The notes under the pieces were generated by a model. The model did not search any database and was not told where the DNA came from. It worked only from the letters and a program-made list of their open reading frames with translations. From Natranaerovirga pectinivora (GTDB taxonomy: Bacteria; Bacillota; Clostridia; Lachnospirales; DSM-24629): DNA of 64,000 nt. The translations under genes were made by a program, and so were the position numbers. Position 1 is the stretch's first letter. Each line of letters begins with the position of its first letter. The stretch is from contig NZ_SMAL01000001.1 in assembly GCF_004342165.1 (NCBI RefSeq), positions 124,001 through 188,000 of the forward strand, given 5' to 3'. Positions 17,576 through 24,628 of this stretch are shown piece after piece.

Positions 17576-17746
17576 TTATTTTCTTCTTAATGCAAGTCCA
17601 ATTATCAAGCCCTTAAGTAAGGCAATTAAAGCTATAATGACTGTGGTTTTTCTAAAATCCAATTCAATTGAGGCATGCTCACTAACTGGGCTATGAATTT
17701 CCCTTTGAGCACATCTATAATGACGTCTATTTCTTTGGTGTGGCAT
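17576..17746 (-). CDS. Small membrane protein (56 aa), previously short of usual ORF cutoffs
   Basis: Read on the minus strand, AAAGGAGGT precedes ATG at 17746 at ideal distance. The 56-residue product starts MPHQRNRRHYRCAQREIH and ends with the single membrane helix TTVIIALIALLKGLIIGLAL followed by RRK. The basic N-terminus, lone membrane helix and basic C-terminus suggest a membrane miniprotein. The strong ribosome site and intact frame support a real gene. I do not recognise a family. It lies upstream of ychF on the same strand, with a hairpin between. Confidence 0.7.
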   Translation of the reverse strand: MPHQRNRRHYRCAQREIHSPVSEHASIELDFRKTTVIIALIALLKGLIIGLALRRK

Positions 17747-18034
17747 ATAAAAGACCTCCTTTATTATAGATTTTATTTTAAATTATAATAGTGATAGTGT
17801 ACCACAAAACAAATAAAAATAAAAGTTTTAATAAAAAATATAATTTTTATTGTGTTTTAGTTGGAGAACCAAATTTATTTACCGACCAAGTACAGTGATA
17901 AAAGGACATCATACTTATTTAAACGATTCTTGTAGAAGGAACAAACTGATTTTAATTAGGACTCCTGAAAGTGAGTTGAAATGTAACGAAATTACTTTGT
18001 TTATAAATAAAAACAAAAAATAACAAGAAATGAA

Positions 18035-18062
18035 TTGATTTTTATTTTTTTTTTGTTAAAAT
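18035..18062 (+). promoter_or_regulatory. Candidate sigma-A promoter of lgt
   Basis: TTGATT (18035-18040), a 16-bp T-rich spacer and TAAAAT (18057-18062), 33 bp before the ATG. The rest of the 17750-18034 stretch is AT-rich and shows no gene on either strand. Confidence 0.6.
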
Positions 18063-18095
18063 AAGGTAGAGTTTCAAAAAAAAGGAGGAATATTA

Positions 18096-18953
18096 ATGAA
18101 TGCTTCGGATATTATATTTCCCCATTTAGGAATAGATATTAAAAATTTGAATCCTCAAGTTTTTGATTTGTTTGGCGTTACAGTGTATTGGTATGGGTTG
18201 ATTATAGCTATGGGCATTTTAGCAGGTTTACTAATAGCACAAAATGAAGCTAAAAGAACCAATCAAGATCCAAATATATATATTGATTTTTTAATGTATG
18301 CACTTATCGCTTCTGTTATTGGGGCAAGATTATATTATGTTATTTTTTCTTGGGAAGAATACAGACATAATTTGTCAAAAATATTTTCATTAAGAGAGGG
18401 AGGGCTTGCAATCTATGGCGTAATTATTGCGTCCATTATCACATTGGTGATTTATACAAAAAAGAAAAAATTGTCCTTTTTTGTATTAGCTGATACTGCT
18501 TCTTTAGGTCTTTTAGCTGGACAAGCTATTGGGCGATGGGGGAATTTCGTAAACAGAGAAGCATTTGGAGGCTATACGGAATCTTTATTTGCTATGATGA
18601 TTAAGAAATCAGATGTGAATTATATTCCACTTGAATTAATGGATACCATTAAAATAATAGATGGTGTTGAGTATTTACAAGTACAACCTACGTTTTTATA
18701 TGAATCCCTTTGGAACATAGGTCTTTTGCTTTTTCTTTTGTATTGGAGGAAGAAAAAGAAATTTACAGGTGAAATTTTTGCTTTTTACATTTTAGGCTAT
18801 GCATTAGGAAGATTTTGGATTGAAGGTTTAAGAACAGATCAACTATTAATATACGGTACAGCCATCCCTATTTCTCAGGTTATTGCATTGATTTCAGCTA
18901 CGCTTGCATTAGTATTTATTGTATTTATGAGGAAAAAAAGCTATAACACCTAA
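18096..18953 (+). CDS. lgt: Prolipoprotein diacylglyceryl transferase
   Basis: A 285-residue membrane enzyme that moves diacylglycerol from phosphatidylglycerol to the lipobox cysteine of prolipoproteins. It has about seven membrane helices, the catalytic-site signature GQAIGRWGNFVNREAFGG (about 141-158), and the conserved HxLY-equivalent VQPTFLYESLWN region (about 197-208). AAAGGAGGAAT precedes the ATG. Its products would include the binding lipoprotein encoded at 9237. The Spo0E-like gene follows 30 bp later. Confidence 0.96.
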   Translation: MNASDIIFPHLGIDIKNLNPQVFDLFGVTVYWYGLIIAMGILAGLLIAQNEAKRTNQDPNIYIDFLMYALIASVIGARLYYVIFSWEEYRHNLSKIFSLREGGLAIYGVIIASIITLVIYTKKKKLSFFVLADTASLGLLAGQAIGRWGNFVNREAFGGYTESLFAMMIKKSDVNYIPLELMDTIKIIDGVEYLQVQPTFLYESLWNIGLLLFLLYWRKKKKFTGEIFAFYILGYALGRFWIEGLRTDQLLIYGTAIPISQVIALISATLALVFIVFMRKKSYNT

Positions 18954-18983
18954 CTGTTAATGATTATTGTTGGAGGTAGTTAG

Positions 18984-19142
18984 ATGAATTTTATTAACAA
19001 CACAAATAATATTGAGGTATTACGTAAAAAGCTCCATAAGCTTATTGAAGATAATGCCAGTTATGAAGAAATTTATCAAGTGAGTATAGAGCTTGATAAT
19101 GAAATTGAAAAATATATAATGCCTTTAGAAAGGGCTAATTAG
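18984..19142 (+). CDS. Spo0E-like aspartyl-phosphate phosphatase (52 aa)
   Basis: A short gene with TTGGAGGTAG just before the ATG. The 52-residue product fits the Spo0E-like fold of two helices: IEVLRKKLHKLIED (about 9-22) and the signature VSIELDNEIEKYI (about 33-45), equivalent to the SxxLDxxI motif that attacks Spo0A-phosphate in Bacillus. Such proteins lower Spo0A phosphorylation and delay sporulation. It follows lgt and is closed by a terminator at 19231-19262. Family assignment rests on the motif and length; whether the target is Spo0A is inference. Confidence 0.8.
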   Translation: MNFINNTNNIEVLRKKLHKLIEDNASYEEIYQVSIELDNEIEKYIMPLERAN

Positions 19143-19197
19143 CATTTTAGATATAATTGAAGTAAATTAAATAGGGTGCTTGAATTATTTGACTTTT

Positions 19198-19224
19198 TTC
19201 GACAAATTAAATAATTGTTATAAT
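19198..19224 (+). promoter_or_regulatory. Perfect 0A box followed by TATAAT, before a terminator
   Basis: TTCGACA at 19198-19204 is an exact (reverse-oriented) Spo0A box (TGTCGAA). A TATAAT lies at 19219-19224, and a Rho-independent terminator begins 7 bp later at 19231. A good -35 at 17 bp is lacking, as in some Spo0A-assisted promoters. Functional status is unclear. Confidence 0.35.
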
Positions 19225-19230
19225 ATAGAT

Positions 19231-19262
19231 AGATAGATTTAGGATAATCTATCTATTTTTTT
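19231..19262 (+). terminator. Rho-independent terminator of lgt-spo0E-like
   Basis: AGATAGATT (19231-19239) and AATCTATCT (19246-19254) form a 9-bp stem with a 6-base loop, then A and seven T (19256-19262). Confidence 0.85.
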
Positions 19263-19271
19263 ATTTTTCTA

Positions 19272-19300
19272 TTGCAAGTTAGAAGTAAATAATATATTAT
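19272..19300 (+). promoter_or_regulatory. Promoter of the dcw cluster
   Basis: TTGCAA (19272-19277), a 17-bp spacer and TATTAT (19295-19300). The predicted start of transcription (about 19307) lies immediately before the MraZ boxes. Confidence 0.6.
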
Positions 19301-19308
19301 ATGGTTAT

Positions 19309-19366
19309 AAGTGGTGCAAAGTGGTAGAGAGTGGTAGTAAATGGGTTAAAAAGTGGTAAATGTGGA
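19309..19366 (+). promoter_or_regulatory. MraZ-box operator array
   Basis: GTGGT occurs at 19311, 19321 and 19331, a variant (ATGGGT) at 19341, then GTGGT at 19353 and GTGGA at 19362. The first four are on an exact 10-bp period, one helical turn. MraZ of other bacteria binds TGGGA/GTGGG-type repeats at 10-bp spacing in front of its own gene, so this is very probably the autoregulatory operator of the dcw cluster. Confidence 0.8.
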
Positions 19367-19383
19367 ATGCGCAGGTGAAGCCA

Positions 19384-19815
19384 ATGTTTATGGGAGAATA
19401 TAAGCATACAATTGATGAAAAAGGCAGATTGATAGTCCCTTCAAAGTTTAGAGACATGTTGGGGGATACTTTTGTTGTAACAAAAGGCCTAGATAATTGT
19501 TTGTTTATATATCCAGAACAGGAATGGCAAGCTTTTGAAGAAAAATTAAAAAATTTACCTGTAGCTAATAAAGGCGCAAGAAAATTTACTAGATTCTTTT
19601 TAGCAGGAGCCAATCAATGTACCGTTGATAAACAAGGAAGAATATTAGTGCCTAATAATTTAAGAGAGTTTGCTTGTCTAGATAAAGAAGTAATCCTTAT
19701 TGGTGTTTCAAATCGTATAGAAATTTGGAGTAAAGATAATTGGAATACATATAATAATGATGATGACATCGATATGGATGATATTGCAGATCAAATGGCA
19801 GATTTAGGTATCTAG
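19384..19815 (+). CDS. mraZ: Transcriptional regulator MraZ
   Basis: A 143-residue protein with two SpoVT-AbrB-like MraZ repeats: the first around [20 protein letters not shown] (about 1-20), the second around [19 protein letters not shown] (about 79-97). It represses or tunes the dcw cluster by binding repeats upstream of itself; such repeats are present at 19309-19366. The frame is open from 19360, but the family always begins at MFMGEY and AGGTGAAG (19373-19380) precedes the ATG at 19384, so I use it. rsmH follows after 9 bp. Confidence 0.95.
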   Translation: MFMGEYKHTIDEKGRLIVPSKFRDMLGDTFVVTKGLDNCLFIYPEQEWQAFEEKLKNLPVANKGARKFTRFFLAGANQCTVDKQGRILVPNNLREFACLDKEVILIGVSNRIEIWSKDNWNTYNNDDDIDMDDIADQMADLGI

Positions 19816-19824
19816 GAGGTAATT

Positions 19825-20760
19825 ATGGAATTTAAACATATATCTGTATTATTAGAAGAAACGATAGAAGGTCTTAATATTAAACCTGAAGGCATATATG
19901 TAGATGGAACGCTAGGTGGCGGTGGACATGCTATTGAAATATGTAAGAGATTAGATGAAAATGGTAAATTAATTGGATTAGATCAAGATGAAGAAGCCAT
20001 TAAGGCGAGTACTATTAGATTAAATGAATATAAATCTATTGTTTCACTTAATAAGTCTAATTTTATGTATATGGCAGAAGTATTAAATAAAGAAAACATT
20101 AAAGGTGTAGATGGAATTGTTTTGGACCTAGGTGTTTCCTCACATCAAATAGATAGAATAGAAAGGGGATTTTCCTATAACTCAGATGCCCCTTTAGATA
20201 TGAGGATGGATAGAGATCAGCCCAAAACAGCGAAAGATATCGTTAACGATTACGACGAAGAAAAATTATATAGAATTATTAAAGATTATGGGGAAGAAAG
20301 ATTTGCTAAAAGTATAGCGAGAAACATTGTTAAAGAAAGAACAAATGGTGTGATAGAAACGACTACAGAATTGGTTGAGATAATAAAAAAATCTATGCCA
20401 GCAAAAGCAAGATATGCAAGTGGACATCCTGCCAAACGTACATTTCAAGCAATAAGAATTGAATTAAATAAAGAGTTGGAAGTTTTAAAAGAAACTCTAA
20501 ATACCATGGTTGATTTACTTAATGAAAAAGGAAGAATTTGTATAATTACGTTTCATTCTCTAGAAGATCGAATTGTAAAAAACATTTTTAGAGACAATGA
20601 GCATCCTTGTACTTGTCCAAGAGAATTTCCTATATGTGTATGTAATAAGAAATCCAAAGGAAAAGTAATTACTAGAAAACCTATTTTACCATCTGAAGAT
20701 GAGATGGAATTTAATACGAGGGCAAAAAGTGCAAAGCTAAGAATTTTTGAGAGGGTATAA
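19825..20760 (+). CDS. rsmH: 16S rRNA (cytosine(1402)-N(4))-methyltransferase
   Basis: A 311-residue SAM-dependent methyltransferase (formerly MraW). The SAM loop [11 protein letters not shown] lies at about residues 28-38. [19 protein letters not shown] (about 101-119), APLDMRMD, and the C-terminal [15 protein letters not shown] with the cysteine-rich patch [12 protein letters not shown] follow. It N4-methylates C1402 of 16S rRNA. The start ATG has AGGAGGT upstream. It occupies its usual place as the second gene of the dcw cluster. Confidence 0.97.
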   Translation: MEFKHISVLLEETIEGLNIKPEGIYVDGTLGGGGHAIEICKRLDENGKLIGLDQDEEAIKASTIRLNEYKSIVSLNKSNFMYMAEVLNKENIKGVDGIVLDLGVSSHQIDRIERGFSYNSDAPLDMRMDRDQPKTAKDIVNDYDEEKLYRIIKDYGEERFAKSIARNIVKERTNGVIETTTELVEIIKKSMPAKARYASGHPAKRTFQAIRIELNKELEVLKETLNTMVDLLNEKGRICIITFHSLEDRIVKNIFRDNEHPCTCPREFPICVCNKKSKGKVITRKPILPSEDEMEFNTRAKSAKLRIFERV

Positions 20761-20766
20761 AATAAT

Positions 20767-21288
20767 GTGGTGGGTGATAATGTGGAGGTTAGAAGAGGAG
20801 AAAAGAATAGAAAATATTATGTAGATGGTAATTTAGCTAGACCATTACACGTCGTTGAGGAAAAAGTACAACACAGTAATGTATTTGTAGAAAAGAGAAA
20901 ATTAAGAAAGAGAAATAATTATCTTGGCTACAAAATAACATTAACCTGTACTATTTTAATGACTTTGTTTATGTGTGTCTTTTATTTAAGCAAGGAGCTA
21001 TCTGTATCATCCCAAAGAAATTTAATCGTAAGATTAGAAAATCAGTACAAACAAATTGTGAATGAAAATGATATGCTTATTGGTCATACAATGCCAAAAT
21101 GGGATTTAGATGAAATTTATGTAATTGCAACCAATGAATTGGGGATGATTCATCCAGCTGGTGAACAAGTTATTTTTTATAATCAAGAATCAGTGAGTTA
21201 TATGAAACAATTTGCTCAAGTGCCTATGGAAGAACAGCAACAAAATCAACTAACAAATCTTGTGGGCTTTATGTTTAAAGGTTGGTGA
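20767..21288 (+). CDS. ftsL: FtsL-like cell division protein
   Basis: A 173-residue single-pass protein: basic cytoplasmic N-terminus (about 1-58), membrane helix (about 59-76, LTCTILMTLFMCVFYLSK), then an extracytoplasmic coiled coil (about 80-105) and a short motif IATNELGMIHP (about 119-129) typical of FtsL/DivIC-like proteins. It lies between rsmH and the transpeptidase gene, the standard ftsL position. The start is uncertain: GTG at 20767, 20770 or 20782 are possible; GGTGG before 20782 favours the last, which would shorten it by five residues. Confidence 0.8.
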   Translation: MVGDNVEVRRGEKNRKYYVDGNLARPLHVVEEKVQHSNVFVEKRKLRKRNNYLGYKITLTCTILMTLFMCVFYLSKELSVSSQRNLIVRLENQYKQIVNENDMLIGHTMPKWDLDEIYVIATNELGMIHPAGEQVIFYNQESVSYMKQFAQVPMEEQQQNQLTNLVGFMFKGW

Positions 21289-21297
21289 TAAAAAATA

Positions 21298-23097
21298 ATG
21301 AATAAAAAAATAACTAGAACAATGAAAAAAAACTTAATGGGGATTTTCATTGTTTTTGTATTTATCTTTCTAACATTAATTGGAAGATTAATATACATTA
21401 AACATTTCGATGGTAATCAATATGAGCGTAGTGTATTAGCTCAACAAACCAGCTATAATAGAATTCTACAATTTAAAAGAGGTAGTATTCTTGATAGAAA
21501 CGGGACGGTTTTAGCATCTAGTATAAAAGTTTTTAATCTAATATTAGATCCAGAAGTATTAGCCATATCCAACGATAATTCTAAAGAGACAACGGTAGAA
21601 ATTCTTAATGAGTATTTTGGAATTAATAAAGATGAATTATTAGAATATATTAATAACCCCAGAGGAAGGCATTATGTTCCATTAATAAAACATATTTCTT
21701 TTGAAGATGTAGAAGAATTCAATGGTTATTTAGAAGAGAAAAGAGGGACAAACCTATTTCGTGGCGTTTGGTTTGAAGAAGAATATATAAGGAATTACCC
21801 ATTTAATAACTTGGCTTCAAATGTTTTAGGGTTTTATAGTAGTGATGTTGGAAGATGGGGTGTGGAAGAATACTATAATAAAGAATTAACTGGTGAAATA
21901 GGAAGAGAATTTGGATTAATAAATGAAGGGCTATATGTTCAAAGAGAAACAAGAAATCCTAAAAATGGTAATAATATAATTACAACAATTGACTACACCA
22001 TCCAACATTTTGTTGAACAAGCATTAACGAAGTTTACCAATAGAGTGGATACATTAAATGCGATGGTCATCGTAATGGATCCAAATAGTGGAGAAATATT
22101 GGCTATGGCAAGTCAACCTAATTATAATCCTAATCATCCAATGAGTTTAGTTGACCATTTTACAGAAGAAGGGCTTAAAAATCTATCTAGCGAAGAAAGA
22201 TTGAATTATTTACAAAGATTATGGAGGCTAAACCCCATAAGTGATACATATGAGCCAGGTTCTACTTTTAAACCAATGACCATTGCAGCAGCATTAGAAG
22301 AAGGTATATTAACTGGGGATGAAATGTTTTTATGCAATGGACATATTATGGTCCGTGGAACAAGGATTAACTGTTGGAGAAGAGAAGGACACGGAGAACA
22401 AACTTTATCTCAAGTATTAGCAAATTCTTGCAATATAGGTTTGGTAGAAATAGGTGAAATGATGGGTAGAGAAATATTTGTTCAGTATCAAAGGGGCTTT
22501 GGATTTGGAGAAAGAACAAATATTGATTTACTAGGAGAGGCAAGTGCAAGCAATCTTTTATACAGTGTTAACAGAATGGGTCCTGTTGAATTGGCAACGA
22601 ATACTTTCGGTCAATCATTTAATGTTACACCTATTCAGCTTATCACAGGTTTTTCTGCATTTTTGAACGGTGGGGAGTTAGTAGAACCTCATATTGTAAA
22701 ACAAATTGTAGATGAGAATGGGTATAATATAAAATCAATAGATAAAAAAGTGGTTAGAAAAGTCATATCAAGAGATACAGCAGATCAGGTAAAAGAGTAC
22801 TTACTTGATGCAGTTGCAGATGGAACGGGTCGAAGAGCTTATATAGAAGGTTATGACATTGGTGGTAAGACAGGAACTGCAGAAAAACTACCAAGAGGTA
22901 ATGATAAATATATTTACTCTTTTATTGGATTTGCGCCATTTGAAAGTCCTGAGGTCGTTGCGTTGGTAATTTTAGATGAACCAGAGATTGAAGGTGCTAA
23001 TAGTTCCTTAGCAATAAGTGTTTTTAGAGAAATAATGGAAAAAGTATTACCATATATGAATATTTATCCTAGTGAATCCAATATTGATACTGAATAA
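21298..23097 (+). CDS. ftsI: Class B penicillin-binding protein (FtsI/PBP2B-like transpeptidase)
   Basis: A 599-residue septal peptidoglycan transpeptidase. It has an N-terminal membrane anchor (about 14-32), a dimerisation/pedestal domain, and a transpeptidase domain with SxxK as STFK (EPGSTFKP, about 319), SxN as SCN (about 376) and the intact KTG box GGKTGTAEK (about 519). It lacks a C-terminal PASTA domain, unlike its paralogue at 24629. It sits 9 bp after ftsL. A hairpin at 23116-23154 follows and would end or reduce transcription before the inserted binding-protein gene. Confidence 0.92.
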   Translation: MNKKITRTMKKNLMGIFIVFVFIFLTLIGRLIYIKHFDGNQYERSVLAQQTSYNRILQFKRGSILDRNGTVLASSIKVFNLILDPEVLAISNDNSKETTVEILNEYFGINKDELLEYINNPRGRHYVPLIKHISFEDVEEFNGYLEEKRGTNLFRGVWFEEEYIRNYPFNNLASNVLGFYSSDVGRWGVEEYYNKELTGEIGREFGLINEGLYVQRETRNPKNGNNIITTIDYTIQHFVEQALTKFTNRVDTLNAMVIVMDPNSGEILAMASQPNYNPNHPMSLVDHFTEEGLKNLSSEERLNYLQRLWRLNPISDTYEPGSTFKPMTIAAALEEGILTGDEMFLCNGHIMVRGTRINCWRREGHGEQTLSQVLANSCNIGLVEIGEMMGREIFVQYQRGFGFGERTNIDLLGEASASNLLYSVNRMGPVELATNTFGQSFNVTPIQLITGFSAFLNGGELVEPHIVKQIVDENGYNIKSIDKKVVRKVISRDTADQVKEYLLDAVADGTGRRAYIEGYDIGGKTGTAEKLPRGNDKYIYSFIGFAPFESPEVVALVILDEPEIEGANSSLAISVFREIMEKVLPYMNIYPSESNIDTE

Positions 23098-23115
23098 AGT
23101 GAATAATTCTATATG

Positions 23116-23154
23116 AGAGAAAGTGCTTAGAATGCTATTTTAAGTACTTTCTCT
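23116..23154 (+). terminator. Hairpin after ftsI
   Basis: Fourteen-base arms (23116-23129 and 23141-23154) pair with one wobble around an 11-base loop; the second arm ends in CTCTTT and is followed by TTATTG. Confidence 0.7.
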
Positions 23155-23217
23155 TTATTGGTAAAAAAGTCCATTCATTACTTTGTTCATATTAAATTCA
23201 TAAAGAAAGGGTATTAT

Positions 23218-23223
23218 TATAAT
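23218..23223 (+). promoter_or_regulatory. Possible -10 box for the inserted binding-protein gene
   Basis: TATAAT at 23218-23223, 39 bp before the start codon. The best -35 is weak (TTCATA at a 15-bp spacing). Confidence 0.3.
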
Positions 23224-23262
23224 ACAAAAACAAAGTGCAGTATATATAGAAGGAGAAGAATA

Positions 23263-24558
23263 ATGAATAAAAAAATAAAAAAATATGCCATAGTACTTAT
23301 AATGATCATTCTATTATTTAGCTATAATCATTATATAAATATGCCAAGAGATAATGGGGATTTTACAACCTTAAGAGTATCTTGGTATGGTGGGGATAAC
23401 CGAAATAGAGCAACCCTTGAGATTATTAGATTATTTGAAGAAGCCAACCCACATGTGAAAGTTATACCAGAATTTACAGGTGAGGAATATCACTTTGAAA
23501 GACTAGTAGCACAAATGATGGTTGGTGAAGAACCTGATCTAATGCAGATAGATTATAATTGGTATCCTTCATTATCACCAGAAGGAGAAGGGTTATTTAA
23601 TTTGGCTAGCTTAAAAAATTTGAATGAGTGGCCAGAAGAAAGTTTTTTAAGTATTAATGGGAATGAACAAGGGATTGTAACAAGTCTTGCATCAAAGGTA
23701 TTCTTTATTAATAAAACACCATTTGAACAAGCAGGGATACCAATTCCTGAAACTTGGGAAGAGTTAATGGAAGCAGGGCATATATTTCAAGAAAGGTTAG
23801 GGGAGTATTATTACCCATTAGGTAGCGTAGATTTTTATGATGATTTGCCACTAATGACTTTTTCTTATTTGTCTCAAAAGTACGGAAAAGATATCTTTGA
23901 GGATGAAGAAGTTGCATTTACTAGAGATGAATTAATAGATGGATTTGATTTTGTTCAATCACTTTTTGACAATTATGTAATACCAAAATATGTTATAGAC
24001 CCCACAGATAAAGACAACGAAAACAGAGGTTGGATATCAGGTGAATATGGTGGTGCATATAAGTGGAACTCTCAAATAGACCTCTTTATAGGCAGTATGG
24101 ATCCTTCTGCTAATCCTAATGTGGCAGTAGTCCCTTACTTTAGATTAGAAACTGGACAAGTACACTCAGGAGTCTTTGAAAAAATACAACACACATTTGC
24201 CATTAGCAATAATTCTAAGCAACCTGAATTAGCAGCGGAGTTTTTAAACTTTATGTACACTAATGAATCGGCTGTATTAACACAAGGTCTAACAAGATCA
24301 ATACCTCTAAATAATGAAGCTCAAAGAATTTTAAAAGAAGCAGATCGTTTAGAAGGGTTACAATATGAAGGGTACTTAGTAGGCAGAAGTACAGACACAT
24401 TCTTATTACATCTTTATTATGAGAACTATGGTGTAAAATTAGCATACAACGAGGTTTTTGAAAGTTTTGTATCCGCTGATGGGGCCATGTCTTCAGAAGA
24501 AGCAGCAGATATGTTGCTCTCAAATTTTAATATAGCTGTCCAAAAAGCAATGCAATAA
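23263..24558 (+). CDS. Family 1 extracellular solute-binding protein without lipobox, inside the dcw cluster
   Basis: A 431-residue protein of the maltose/glycerol-3-phosphate binding type (SBP_bac_1): WYGGDNRNRATLEIIRLFEEANPHVKV is split here as WYGGDNRNR (about 37) and FEEANPHVKV (about 57), then PDLMQIDYNW (about 90), INKTPFEQAGIP..TWEEL (about 150), and a C-terminal FAISNNSKQPELAAEFLNF. Residues 8-23 are hydrophobic but no lipobox Cys follows, so it would be secreted or stay anchored by an uncleaved helix. No permease or ATPase gene is adjacent. The frame opens at 23158; AGAAGGAGAAG before 23263 marks the start. Hairpins flank it. Confidence 0.85.
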   Translation: MNKKIKKYAIVLIMIILLFSYNHYINMPRDNGDFTTLRVSWYGGDNRNRATLEIIRLFEEANPHVKVIPEFTGEEYHFERLVAQMMVGEEPDLMQIDYNWYPSLSPEGEGLFNLASLKNLNEWPEESFLSINGNEQGIVTSLASKVFFINKTPFEQAGIPIPETWEELMEAGHIFQERLGEYYYPLGSVDFYDDLPLMTFSYLSQKYGKDIFEDEEVAFTRDELIDGFDFVQSLFDNYVIPKYVIDPTDKDNENRGWISGEYGGAYKWNSQIDLFIGSMDPSANPNVAVVPYFRLETGQVHSGVFEKIQHTFAISNNSKQPELAAEFLNFMYTNESAVLTQGLTRSIPLNNEAQRILKEADRLEGLQYEGYLVGRSTDTFLLHLYYENYGVKLAYNEVFESFVSADGAMSSEEAADMLLSNFNIAVQKAMQ

Positions 24559-24572
24559 AAAGAAATATGCAT

Positions 24573-24620
24573 AACCTCATAAAAGCAAAAATAAAATGTA
24601 TAAATTGCTTTTATGGGGTT
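24573..24620 (+). terminator. Hairpin after the binding-protein gene, overlapping the 5' end of the next frame
   Basis: Fifteen-base arms 24573-24587 and 24606-24620 with one mismatch, followed by TGTTTATTG. It begins 15 bp after the binding-protein stop and covers the first ATG of the downstream frame, which argues for the GTG start at 24629. Confidence 0.65.
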
Positions 24621-24628
24621 TGTTTATT

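Noticed and set aside
19219-19224. TATAAT as the main dcw promoter
   Set aside because: A Rho-independent terminator lies 7 bp downstream; the TTGCAA/TATTAT pair at 19272-19300, directly before the MraZ boxes, fits better.
24596-24628. ATG at 24596 as start of the SpoVD-like gene
   Set aside because: It lies inside the terminator-like hairpin and has no ribosome site; GTG 24629 gives a normal N-terminus.
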